Assembly (NCBI RefSeq): GCF_016679925.1
Contig: NZ_JAEQBW010000002.1
Span: forward strand, 1 to 64,000
Direction: 5' to 3'
DNA from: Marivirga aurantiaca
GTDB taxonomy: Bacteria > Bacteroidota > Bacteroidia > Cytophagales > Cyclobacteriaceae
Length of the DNA stretch: 64,000 nt
A program made the translations under genes and the position numbers. The notes below the pieces were generated by a model, which made no database searches, was not told the DNA's origin, and saw only the letters and a list, made by a program, of their open reading frames with translations. Positions 38,426-47,007 of the stretch are shown piece after piece (within the stretch, counting starts at the first letter, position 1; each line of letters begins with the position of its first letter).

Positions 38426-39333
38426 AAGTACTCATCGTAGGTTTAGGTTCTATTGCAAATAAGCATATTGTCAGTATACTCAAACTTGATCCTCATGCGG
38501 AAATTTATGCACTAAGGCATAACTTCAATAATATAACGAAAGAAGGGGTGACAGATATTTATTCTATAAATGAGATACCGGCTCATTTAGATTTTATAAT
38601 TGTATCAAATCCAAGTAGTGAGCATTTTAAAACTGTCCAATTATTAATTGATTTGAACGTACCTTTATTTATTGAAAAACCTTTATTTATTAATTTAAAA
38701 GGACATCAGGAATTGTTAAAGGAGATTGCCAGAAAAAACATATTGACTTATGTGGCTTGTAATCTAAGGTTCCACCCAATAATTACTTATTTAAAGGAAG
38801 AATTCAATAAGAGGAAGCCATTAGAATATAATGTCTATTGCGGATCTTATTTACCAGACTGGAGACCAAATTCTGATTATAGGGAAAACTATAGTGCAAA
38901 AAAAGAATTAGGTGGAGGGGTTCATTTCGATTTGATTCATGAAATAGATTATACCATGTATTTATTGGGTAATCCTTTAACAGTACAATCCTATCAATCA
39001 AAGAAATCCCCATTGGAGATTGATTCTGCGGATGTTGCACATTATGTTTTAGAATATGAGCAGTCATCTGTATTTATTACTTTAAATTATTACAGAAAAA
39101 CACCGAAAAGAGCGATTGAATTGGTGTGGGAAGATTCGGTTTGGTATGTAGATTTACTAAAAAATGAAATAGTTAGTTCTGGTAATGAGATCATATTTTC
39201 GCAACCTTTTAATATAGTAGAAACCTATGATTTGCAAATGGCTTATTTTTTAAAGTGTTTAGAGAATAAAAGTGTTACTATGAATGATATTGAAGAGGGT
39301 ATTAAAACTTTAAAAATTTGTTTAAATGAGTAA
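38422..39333 (+). CDS. Gfo/Idh/MocA-type oxidoreductase, PtmF-like
   Basis: A 303-residue NAD(P)-dependent oxidoreductase with the dinucleotide motif IVGLGSIANKHI near 4-15, EKPLF (conserved Glu-Lys-Pro near 90) and GGGVHFDLIHEIDY (near 163-176), all standard for the Gfo/Idh/MocA family. In Campylobacter, PtmF of this family acts with PtmA to supply the glucosamine precursor for GDP-GlcNAc. Here the ptmA-like gene follows directly with an 8-bp overlap, so the same pairing is likely. Confidence 0.78.
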   Translation: MKVLIVGLGSIANKHIVSILKLDPHAEIYALRHNFNNITKEGVTDIYSINEIPAHLDFIIVSNPSSEHFKTVQLLIDLNVPLFIEKPLFINLKGHQELLKEIARKNILTYVACNLRFHPIITYLKEEFNKRKPLEYNVYCGSYLPDWRPNSDYRENYSAKKELGGGVHFDLIHEIDYTMYLLGNPLTVQSYQSKKSPLEIDSADVAHYVLEYEQSSVFITLNYYRKTPKRAIELVWEDSVWYVDLLKNEIVSSGNEIIFSQPFNIVETYDLQMAYFLKCLENKSVTMNDIEEGIKTLKICLNE

Positions 39334-40069
39334 ATCTTTATTAAATCAAATAATAGTAGTTACTGGTGGTAAGGGGTTATTAGGAAGAGCTATTGTTACT
39401 GATATTCAGAACAAGGGTGGAATTGCTATTAATGTTGATATTAATGCGGAAGATAATATTGGAAAAAACGAACTTAATTATGACCTTACGCAATTAGATG
39501 GAATTAAAAGCACGATTGCCAAGACCTTAGAAAGGTACGGTAGAATTGATGGTTGGGTTAATAATGCTTATCCCCGGACCTCAGACTGGGGAATTGATTT
39601 TTTGGAACTCACCGAAGAATCTTTAAATAAAAATGTAGAATGGCAAATGAATAGCTATATTCTTTGTTGCCAGCAAATAATCAAGATTTTTTTAAAGCAG
39701 AAAAGTGGTAGTATTGTCAATATGGCTTCCATTTACGGTGTTGTGGGTAATGATTTTTCAATATATGAAAATACGAATATTAATCCTCCAGCTGCCTATT
39801 CGGCTATAAAAGGTGGTTTAATTAATTTTTCCCGATATCTCGCCAGTAAATTTGGTAAGGATGGCATTAGGATAAATGTAGTTTCACCGGGAGGTATTTT
39901 TGATCACCAGGATAAAAAATTTGTGGAGGCATATGAGAAAAAAGTGCCTATGAAAAGAATGGGAAACCCTGATGATATTGCTCCTTCTGTTAGCTTTTTG
40001 TTATCAGATGAGGCTAAATATATAACAGGCCAAAATTTAGTAGTAGACGGAGGCTGGACGGCCATATAA
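39326..40069 (+). CDS. Short-chain dehydrogenase, PtmA-like
   Basis: A classical SDR of 247 residues: cofactor motif VVTGGKGLLGRAI near 10-22, structural NNAYPR, catalytic Ser in NMASIYGVVG and YSAIK. The C-terminus is FLLSDEAKYITGQNLVVDGGW. NNAYPRTSDWG is characteristic of PtmA-like SDRs in legionaminic or flagellin-glycan loci. Together with the Gfo/Idh/MocA gene just upstream it probably makes the amino-sugar precursor. It ends 8 bp before the first sulfotransferase gene. Confidence 0.8.
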   Translation: MSKSLLNQIIVVTGGKGLLGRAIVTDIQNKGGIAINVDINAEDNIGKNELNYDLTQLDGIKSTIAKTLERYGRIDGWVNNAYPRTSDWGIDFLELTEESLNKNVEWQMNSYILCCQQIIKIFLKQKSGSIVNMASIYGVVGNDFSIYENTNINPPAAYSAIKGGLINFSRYLASKFGKDGIRINVVSPGGIFDHQDKKFVEAYEKKVPMKRMGNPDDIAPSVSFLLSDEAKYITGQNLVVDGGWTAI

Positions 40070-40077
40070 TTTTAAGT

Positions 40078-41028
40078 ATGAATAGTAATCAGTTAAAGTT
40101 ATCCCCAGCTGCAGCAGATTGTGTAAATCAAATGGTGTTTGTTAGCGGGATGCCCCGTACAGGGACAACTGTTCTGGGAAATCTCATCGGCTCTTTTAGC
40201 AATATAGATTACCATTTTGAACCACCAATGATAAAAGCCTTACTAGGCTATTTAGAAACTGGTAGTTTGCAAGCCAATGAGTTTAAATTTCTATTTGAGA
40301 CCTATTGTTTTGAAGAGTTATTGGTACCTCATCTGGCCGGTCGAACGCTCAATTTCAATACGCATGATGACAGCTATATTAAGAATTTTCTTTCAGAAGA
40401 GGAATTAAAGAAACGCTTAGGAAAAAGCCACCGAAAGAGAACGATTGAAGCAGAAGCAAAAGCGTATAGGCTAGCCATAAAAATGCCTGCTAGTTTACTG
40501 GAAATGGCAGCATTACAAAATATTTATCCGGAATTCATTAAAATTATTACCTATAGAAATTTTAATGATGTTTTGCATTCTATTTTAAAGAAAGCTTGGT
40601 TTGCTCCTGAACATCTTTCAGTAAATGGCCCTACATTATTATATCCTTATCTCATTTATAAAGATTTAAAAATACCATCTTGTATTCCAAAAAAGTATCA
40701 TAGTTCTTTTGTGGAAGCTGATGAATTGCATAAAGCCGTGATATATTATATCAGTCAGTATGAGGCTTTGGGAAAAATAAGAAGGTTCATTTTTATTAGA
40801 TATGAAAACTTTACTCAAGCTCCTTTAGAAATCAGCAAACAATTAGCAAAACAATTGAAAGTAGAATTAACTGATAAAAGTTTGGCAATAATTGATCAAA
40901 TTAAGCCATTAGAATATCGGCATGAGGAACTTCCGATCGAAGCCAGCTGGCAAAGTAGATTAGATGAAATAGAGTCCAATTTTCAAGGTTTAAATACTGG
41001 GTCTGTAGTGAATAATATTGAAGGCTAA
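40078..41028 (+). CDS. Sulfotransferase family protein 1
   Basis: This is a PAPS-dependent sulfotransferase-like protein (316 residues). The 5'-phosphosulfate-binding loop is SGMPRTGTT at 23-31, and the 3'-phosphate-binding region is around YRNFNDVLHSILKKAW (near 160). A further segment, FIFIRYENFTQAP, precedes the C-terminal helices. It would transfer sulfate to a hydroxyl or amine on the nonulosonate-containing glycan. It abuts the next gene with no gap. It shares no close similarity with the other two sulfotransferases of the locus apart from the P-loop motif. Confidence 0.75.
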   Translation: MNSNQLKLSPAAADCVNQMVFVSGMPRTGTTVLGNLIGSFSNIDYHFEPPMIKALLGYLETGSLQANEFKFLFETYCFEELLVPHLAGRTLNFNTHDDSYIKNFLSEEELKKRLGKSHRKRTIEAEAKAYRLAIKMPASLLEMAALQNIYPEFIKIITYRNFNDVLHSILKKAWFAPEHLSVNGPTLLYPYLIYKDLKIPSCIPKKYHSSFVEADELHKAVIYYISQYEALGKIRRFIFIRYENFTQAPLEISKQLAKQLKVELTDKSLAIIDQIKPLEYRHEELPIEASWQSRLDEIESNFQGLNTGSVVNNIEG

Positions 41029-42417
41029 ATGGAAAGAAGTAGAGAAGAAATATTATCACTAATTAACGACATAGAGCAGAAGTATGAGCTGGTAGATTGG
41101 CAAGAATATGGGATACATGTTTGGCCAATTATCAGAATTTTTATTTTTAATGAACTGACGGAGAAAAAGGTAACTGGGACAAGAAGCAAAACAATATCTT
41201 CTAACAAGTTTTCGATATTTTTTAATGGTTTAAAAGAATTATTTTTGGTTAGGAAAAAGTTGAAAAATGCAAAGTCCTTATTTTTTGCTAGTCAAGCCCA
41301 TAGACAATCCATTAATGGTGTGAATTACAATAGATTTGTTGATCCATTGATGGATAACCTATCAAAAGATGATACAGAAATACAGATTTTGTTTGAAACT
41401 GCTAAGCAAAATGAATACACATATGAAAATTATAAGGGGTATCGACTTTTTCAGCTATCCCCTATACTAGATCTGTTACATTTAATGTCGAGGATCAAGA
41501 ATAGAATAAATAAACCTGCTTTTGATGTTGGGTCTCGGATTGGGCAAATGAATGAACTGCCTATAGGCCTGAGAAAAAAACTAGTTAGGAAAATGAGTCG
41601 ACAGCTTCCATTAATTCCAGTTTATCAATCATTTAGTGGTTGGTTACTTCGGCAATACCAAGGTGATAAACTATATTTCGTTTGCTATTATGGATTATTC
41701 AATATGGTCATAATAAGTGAAGCTAGAAAATTAAATATGTCCACCATTGATATTCAGCATGGAGTTATTAGCGATAAACACATTGCTTATGCATTTAAAA
41801 AAATGCCCAAAAATGGTTATAATAGTTTGCCAAATGAGTTTTGGACCTGGACGAACTATGAAGTTGATTGCATCAATCAGTGGGCTAGTGCTTATCCGCA
41901 ACATCAAGCAACTAATACAGGGAATGCCTGGATCCAGGCTATACAAAAAAACAAAATTAATTTCGGTAACCTGGATGAACAAATAAAGTATGAGGAAAAA
42001 CCTATTATATTATACACATTGTCCAATAGAGACGACATTTTTCCAGATTTTTTAATAGAAGCCATAAAAAAGTTGTCAGGAGAATTTTCTTTTTGGTTTA
42101 GACTTCATCCTCGTCAAATAGCACTTAAAGATCAAATTGGGGGGAGTTTGAAATCCTTAGGGATATTTGATTTGGTTGAATTAAACCGAGCTACAGACTT
42201 GCCTTTACCCTTAATTTTGAAATATACACATCTCCATATAACCCAATTTTCAACCGTTGTTTTGGAGGCTGCACATTTTAAGGTGTCTAGCATATTAATT
42301 CATACTTTAGGAAGGACTTATTTTGCAGATAATCCACTAAAAGACTATTTTTATTTTTATGATCTTAAAAAAGGTTCGTTTGAAGAACTCATAAAAAAAC
42401 TTATGAAGAATGATTAG
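41029..42417 (+). CDS. Unassigned GT-B-like protein, candidate nonulosonate transferase (462 aa)
   Basis: I do not recognise a named family with certainty. The N-terminus ELVDWQEYGIHVWPIIRIFI resembles proteins found beside sialic or legionaminic genes. The centre has MSTIDIQHGVISDKHIAYAF, where the QHG-type motif recalls capsule Kdo/sialic-acid and glycerol-phosphate transferases. The C-terminal half has a Rossmann-like region (PIILYTLSNRDDIFPDFLI), WFRLHPRQ and ITQFSTVVLEAAHF, the pattern of a GT-B nucleotide-binding domain. It has no signal peptide or membrane segment. Directly downstream of the CMP-acid genes, it is the best candidate for transferring the activated nonulosonic acid. It overlaps the next gene by 8 bp. 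Confidence 0.55.
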   Translation: MERSREEILSLINDIEQKYELVDWQEYGIHVWPIIRIFIFNELTEKKVTGTRSKTISSNKFSIFFNGLKELFLVRKKLKNAKSLFFASQAHRQSINGVNYNRFVDPLMDNLSKDDTEIQILFETAKQNEYTYENYKGYRLFQLSPILDLLHLMSRIKNRINKPAFDVGSRIGQMNELPIGLRKKLVRKMSRQLPLIPVYQSFSGWLLRQYQGDKLYFVCYYGLFNMVIISEARKLNMSTIDIQHGVISDKHIAYAFKKMPKNGYNSLPNEFWTWTNYEVDCINQWASAYPQHQATNTGNAWIQAIQKNKINFGNLDEQIKYEEKPIILYTLSNRDDIFPDFLIEAIKKLSGEFSFWFRLHPRQIALKDQIGGSLKSLGIFDLVELNRATDLPLPLILKYTHLHITQFSTVVLEAAHFKVSSILIHTLGRTYFADNPLKDYFYFYDLKKGSFEELIKKLMKND

Positions 42418-43129
42418 ATTATTACAAAGAATAATTAATAAAGTGAGTAATCTTAATACACTAGAAGGTCAAATACGAATTGATAAAAATGTAATCATTC
42501 GCTCCTCTAAATGTATTGGAGAGGTATCTATTGGAGAAAATTCAAAAGTCATTAATACAAACTTATTAGGTAAAGTTTCAATTGGTAAGCATTGTAAATT
42601 ATTAAATGCTGAGTTAACAGGTGAAGTAGTCTTAGGAAGGTATACTTCAATTGCTGGTCAAGGTACTACTATTTCTTCTCAGTTTCATCCAATAACTATT
42701 GGTAGTTTTTGTTCAATTGCTTCCAATTGCACTATTTTGGAATTTAACCATCCAATTAGTAAGTTATCTACATATTATATAAATAAACATATTTTTAATG
42801 AAAGTAGCCCTGAAAATGACAGAGAGTCTAAAGGGGAAATAGTTGTTGGAAATGATGTATGGATTGGGGCAAATGTAGTCATATTATCTGGTGTGAAGAT
42901 TGGAAATGGTGCTATCATTGGCTCTAACGCAATTGTTTCAAAAGATATTCCACCCTATGCAGTAGTAGGAGGGATACCTGCAAAAATTATTAAGTATAGA
43001 TTTGAACAGAATATTATTTCAAAACTAAATCGGCTTGCCTGGTGGGATTGGCCACTAGAAAAAATAATTGACCATAAAGCACTTTTTACCAAAAAATCAT
43101 TAGAATTAGAAGATTTAAATAATTTATAA
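42410..43129 (+). CDS. Hexapeptide-repeat acyltransferase (CatB-like) 1
   Basis: The 239-residue protein is a left-handed beta-helix of hexapeptide repeats (IGENSKVI, IGKHCKLL, LGRYTSIA, IGSFCSIA). It is followed by the xenobiotic-acyltransferase-type block EFNHPISKLS, EIVVGNDVWIGANVVILSGV, VVGGIPAKII, and the terminal LAWWDWPLEKI motif. It probably O- or N-acetylates a sugar using acetyl-CoA. A paralogue with the same SWWDWPIKRI end lies at 44332-44967, with one glycosyltransferase between the two. Confidence 0.85.
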   Translation: MIRLLQRIINKVSNLNTLEGQIRIDKNVIIRSSKCIGEVSIGENSKVINTNLLGKVSIGKHCKLLNAELTGEVVLGRYTSIAGQGTTISSQFHPITIGSFCSIASNCTILEFNHPISKLSTYYINKHIFNESSPENDRESKGEIVVGNDVWIGANVVILSGVKIGNGAIIGSNAIVSKDIPPYAVVGGIPAKIIKYRFEQNIISKLNRLAWWDWPLEKIIDHKALFTKKSLELEDLNNL

Positions 43130-43130
43130 A

Positions 43131-44315
43131 TTGAAAATACTATACGTTAGTTTGGTTGACATATCCCAACCTACAGGCCCTGGTACCAATGAGCTGGAAT
43201 TTGTAAACGCTATGCAAGTTCAAAGCAAGAAGCATGATGATGAATCTTATTGCTTAACAATTAAATTAAAAGCTAAGCCACAGTATGAACTGGAGAACCA
43301 TTATGAGTTTGAAGACCCAAATAATCCTCCTTCATTCACCAAAGCATTTAAAGATCAAGCTTCTTATTTAAAACAGTTTAAACAAATTATAAACAAAATT
43401 GAAGAGAAAGGCGGAGCAATTGATCTATTTGTTATACGCTTAGCTGGAAACAAACTATTTAGATGTATAAAATTTTTGAGTAACGAGAAAAGGCCTTTTG
43501 CAATCAAACATTTTCACACTTTCCTTAATAAAAAAGTAACGGGGATTAATACTTGGATAGATCAGTACAATCTTAGTAAAATTTGTAAACGAGCAATATG
43601 TATAGATACAACTTGGCAGAAATTACTTGATCATCTAAATGAAAAGGGGATTAGAAATGTGGCATTAATAGATAATGGGACTAATGTAGATAATTTTTTT
43701 CCAGGTGATAAGCAGGTTTTGAAGGAACAATATGAATTAAGCCAATTCAGTCATATTATTTCTTATATAGGAGGAGTTCCCTTAGAACGTGGTGCAGCAG
43801 AAATCATAAAATCAGTACCTCTAATAAAAAAAGAATTTCCTAATGCTGGATTTTTAATTATTGGAGATAATAAAAAAGGTAAATCACATATTCAGGAAAT
43901 GGAAAAGATGGCTGCTGAAACTGGATTTAGTGACTCCATTATTATTAAAGGATTTTTACCTTTTGAACAAGTCCCTCCCTATTTTCAATTGTCAGATGTT
44001 GGTGTAGCTTTAGTGCCAGAAGAAATAGTGGAAAATTTCGGAAATTCCTCACAAAAAATATACCAATATTTAGCAAGTGGAACACCAGTAGTTGTTCCCA
44101 AAAATTGTCATAGTGATTTACTTGATAAAGGATTTGTTGCTGATTTTCAGTATAAAAGTATTGAAGAATTTGCAAATCATGTGATAAAGTTGTTAAATCA
44201 AGGGGGAGAAAAAAAATCTAATGTTCAGGAAGATATGCATAGATTTGTAGAAAATAATTACTCAGCAATTGGAAAATACGAGGAACGAAGGGATTTTTGG
44301 TTAAGCAATTTATAA
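43131..44315 (+). CDS. Glycosyltransferase family 4 protein
   Basis: A 394-residue GT-B glycosyltransferase. The N-terminal domain starts KILYVSLVDISQPTGPGTNE and the C-terminal nucleotide-sugar domain includes IISYIGGVPLERGAAEIIKS, FLIIGDN and SQKIYQYLASGTPVVVP (the usual E/S-x7-E region). The start appears to be TTG at 43131, one base after the preceding stop: an in-frame ATG is not found until well inside the first domain and the conserved first strand begins right at TTG. The donor sugar is unknown. Confidence 0.8.
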   Translation: MKILYVSLVDISQPTGPGTNELEFVNAMQVQSKKHDDESYCLTIKLKAKPQYELENHYEFEDPNNPPSFTKAFKDQASYLKQFKQIINKIEEKGGAIDLFVIRLAGNKLFRCIKFLSNEKRPFAIKHFHTFLNKKVTGINTWIDQYNLSKICKRAICIDTTWQKLLDHLNEKGIRNVALIDNGTNVDNFFPGDKQVLKEQYELSQFSHIISYIGGVPLERGAAEIIKSVPLIKKEFPNAGFLIIGDNKKGKSHIQEMEKMAAETGFSDSIIIKGFLPFEQVPPYFQLSDVGVALVPEEIVENFGNSSQKIYQYLASGTPVVVPKNCHSDLLDKGFVADFQYKSIEEFANHVIKLLNQGGEKKSNVQEDMHRFVENNYSAIGKYEERRDFWLSNL

Positions 44316-44331
44316 TTAATATAAAAAGGAC

Positions 44332-44967
44332 TTGAGAATATTTCAATATTTTAAAAGAAAAATCAAGAATAAAGTTCACCTTGAAAATTGTAAATTAGGT
44401 GAAGGTGTGCAGTTAAGGACAAAAGTTATTTGTGAAGGAAATAATAGGATAGATTCCTTCTCTATAATTGAGGGTGATACAGTTAAATTAGGTAGTTTTT
44501 CAACTATTAGTTCACATTGTGTATTAAGAGGGCCAATTTCAATAGGTAGATTTTCCCAATTAGGACCTCATGTAGTAATTGTATCTAGGGATCATCCTTT
44601 TAAATCATTTACTATTTGTGTAAATGGTATGTTTTTAAATGGGGATAGAAAAAAATTGCAAATAGTAAAAGAAGTAAAGATTGGTAATGATGTTTGGATA
44701 GGAGCTGGAGCTAGTATCTTAAAAGGTGTGACTATAGGCAATGGCGTCATAATTGCAGCAGGAGCAGTAGTAAAAGAAGATGTGCCTTCATATCAAATTT
44801 ATGGGGGGGTGCCTGCCAAATTTATAGGAAAAAGATACACTGATGATATAATTGATAAATTAGAAAGCATTAGTTGGTGGGATTGGCCTATAAAAAGAAT
44901 TCAAAAGAACTATATTTTGTTTCAAAAATCAGCCATTGACATTAGTGATCTAAATTCAATAAAATAA
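44332..44967 (+). CDS. Hexapeptide-repeat acyltransferase (CatB-like) 2
   Basis: A 211-residue left-handed beta-helix protein: repeated LGEGV, LGSFSTI, IGRFSQLG hexapeptides, VSRDHPFKSFTI, VKIGNDVWIGAGASILKGVT, IYGGVPAKFIGKRY and SWWDWPIKRI. It is paralogous to 42410-43129. The start is TTG at 44332, because the frame has a stop just upstream (44317-44319) and the conserved N-terminus begins there. An AGGA stretch ends only one base before the TTG. It probably acetylates one residue of the glycan; the acceptor is unknown. Confidence 0.8.
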   Translation: MRIFQYFKRKIKNKVHLENCKLGEGVQLRTKVICEGNNRIDSFSIIEGDTVKLGSFSTISSHCVLRGPISIGRFSQLGPHVVIVSRDHPFKSFTICVNGMFLNGDRKKLQIVKEVKIGNDVWIGAGASILKGVTIGNGVIIAAGAVVKEDVPSYQIYGGVPAKFIGKRYTDDIIDKLESISWWDWPIKRIQKNYILFQKSAIDISDLNSIK

Positions 44968-45006
44968 AATATAAAATACTGGATTTAGGGTTGAATTATT
45001 AATTAT

Positions 45007-45891
45007 ATGAAATTTTCGGATAAAGTAGCATTTAGTATTGGCACTGGTCGTTGTGGAACTAAGTTTTTATATGAACTTTTAACTCATCAACCAAATGTGG
45101 TTTCTCATCATGAGCGCTTACCTATGGAGGATAGTTTTTATCGCTATGCTGAGTGGAATTCACTTCCTATTGATCATACTGGTTACTTTCAAATTAAAAA
45201 GAATGCAATAGAAGAAGATTTAGGAACTGCTCAATTCTCTTTCGAATCAAGTGCATACCTATCTTTAGCGGTCCAACCTTTATATGAGTACTTTAATGCC
45301 AAGTTTATAATGTTGGTTCGTGCACCACATGCTGTTGTAACTAGTTACTATAAAAAGGGTTGGTATAAGGACTCATTATTTATTGAAGATTATTCGAAAT
45401 CGCCAGGTTTACAACCAAAAATGAGTTTGCAACACCATAGTTTTAGTAGAATAGTTCCTAGTGGTGATGAATTGAAGAATTGGATGAAACTAAGTCGAAT
45501 AGGTAAATTGGCATGGTACTATAAATCATTGAATGAGAAGATATTAGCGCAGTTAGAGAATCTCCCAAGCTCTCAATTTATGGTGATTAAACTAGAAGAT
45601 CTTGATTTCAATAAATATCTGGATATTGCCGATTTTCTATCTTTTAAGAATAGGTTAAGTGAAAATACTTTTAAAAAGGTCACTAATAAAAAAGTAAATA
45701 CTCTTAGTCCTTCCCATAAATTTTATAAGTGGACTGATCAAGAGAAAGAAGAATTTTTTGAACACACTAAAGATATTAGTGGTAAGCTAGGCTACAATTA
45801 TACACCTGAATACATTGAAAAGCTGTCTCAAGCTCCAAAAAGCAAATTGCATTCTAATTCTTTGCTTAATAAAATTTTAAAAATACGGTAG
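45007..45891 (+). CDS. Sulfotransferase family protein 2
   Basis: The 294-residue protein has the PAPS 5'-phosphosulfate loop IGTGRCGTKFLYELL at 11-25 and the 3'-phosphate motif FIMLVRAPHAVVTSYYKKGW near 100-119, with a VIKLEDLDF strand near 198. This is the Sulfotransfer_1/3 layout. No transmembrane segment is seen, so it acts in the cytoplasm before export. It is one of three unrelated-looking sulfotransferases in the locus, which suggests sulfation at more than one position. Confidence 0.78.
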   Translation: MKFSDKVAFSIGTGRCGTKFLYELLTHQPNVVSHHERLPMEDSFYRYAEWNSLPIDHTGYFQIKKNAIEEDLGTAQFSFESSAYLSLAVQPLYEYFNAKFIMLVRAPHAVVTSYYKKGWYKDSLFIEDYSKSPGLQPKMSLQHHSFSRIVPSGDELKNWMKLSRIGKLAWYYKSLNEKILAQLENLPSSQFMVIKLEDLDFNKYLDIADFLSFKNRLSENTFKKVTNKKVNTLSPSHKFYKWTDQEKEEFFEHTKDISGKLGYNYTPEYIEKLSQAPKSKLHSNSLLNKILKIR

Positions 45892-45900
45892 CTTAGACGA

Positions 45901-47007
45901 ATGAAAATTATATATTTATCAGACGCAGATTTTCCAACAAGGGCAGCTCATGGAATTCATATAATGAAAATGTGTGAGTCTTTAGCTGTGGACAATGAAG
46001 TAGAATTAATTTCTTATGATTATCATTCAAGTAGTAAATCAGTAGCAGATAAAGAAATTTTTGATTTTTATAATGTAAAACCTGATTTTAAAATCCTAAA
46101 GTTTAAATGGAGTGATTTTAAGGGGTCGAAATATTTATTTTCTTTTTTAAAAGCAATTTATGCTTATACCCGAAAGGGGGATATTTATTATGCCAGAGAT
46201 TTTTATACCGCCTTATTCATGGTAAATATGGGGAAGCAGGTGGTGCAAGAATTTCATCATCCATTAAAAATGAAAAGAGGGTTTCTAGGTTGGCTTACAA
46301 AAAGGTATCTTAAAAGGGTTAAAAAAATTACGGTCATATCTGATGCTTTGAAGCATCAAATGATTGAAACTTTTAATTTACCTAACAATAAAATTATTGT
46401 TGCACATGATGCAAGTGTTCCTCCTGCAACAACCAAAAAAATTATTTTGGGATCAGGAAATCATGTGGGTTATGTGGGGCATCTTTATACTGGAAAAGGT
46501 ATGGAAATAGTTGTGGAGCTAGCTAAGAGAATGACTAAATTACAATTTCATGTAGTTGGAGGAAATCAAGATGATATTAATTTTTGGAAAGAGAAATATA
46601 GATATCCGAACTTAACTTACCATGGGTTTGTACAACAGTCAGAAATATCGAAATACATAAATGCTTTTGATATTTGTCTCTTGCCAAATCAACGAGTAGT
46701 GCATATTTGGAATAATTCTAGCATTAATATTTCTGATTTCACTTCCCCTTTAAAAATGTTTGAGTATATGGCTCATACAAAAGCTATCATTGCTTCAGAT
46801 ATTCCAGTTTTAAGAGAAGTGTTAAATGAATATAATGCCATTCTTTGCAATCCTGAAAATTTAGAAGATTGGGAGCAAGCCATTAATCAATTAATAGAAG
46901 ACCCAGCCAAGAGGCTATCCATTGCTGAGCAAGCTTACCAAGATTTTCTTTGTACTTACACGTGGAAAAAACGTTCAGAAAATATTTTAATGCAAATTAA
47001 TGGTTAA
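45901..47007 (+). CDS. Glycosyltransferase family 4 protein
   Basis: A 368-residue GT-B enzyme: MKIIYLSDADFPTRAAHGIH at the N-terminus, KKITVISDALKHQMIE in the linker, and a donor-binding domain with VGYVGHLYTGKGMEIVVELA, FHVVGGN and SPLKMFEYMAHTKAIIASDI. No membrane segment is present. It lies 9 bp after sulfotransferase 2 and overlaps the next glycosyltransferase by 8 bp. Confidence 0.85.
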   Translation: MKIIYLSDADFPTRAAHGIHIMKMCESLAVDNEVELISYDYHSSSKSVADKEIFDFYNVKPDFKILKFKWSDFKGSKYLFSFLKAIYAYTRKGDIYYARDFYTALFMVNMGKQVVQEFHHPLKMKRGFLGWLTKRYLKRVKKITVISDALKHQMIETFNLPNNKIIVAHDASVPPATTKKIILGSGNHVGYVGHLYTGKGMEIVVELAKRMTKLQFHVVGGNQDDINFWKEKYRYPNLTYHGFVQQSEISKYINAFDICLLPNQRVVHIWNNSSINISDFTSPLKMFEYMAHTKAIIASDIPVLREVLNEYNAILCNPENLEDWEQAINQLIEDPAKRLSIAEQAYQDFLCTYTWKKRSENILMQING

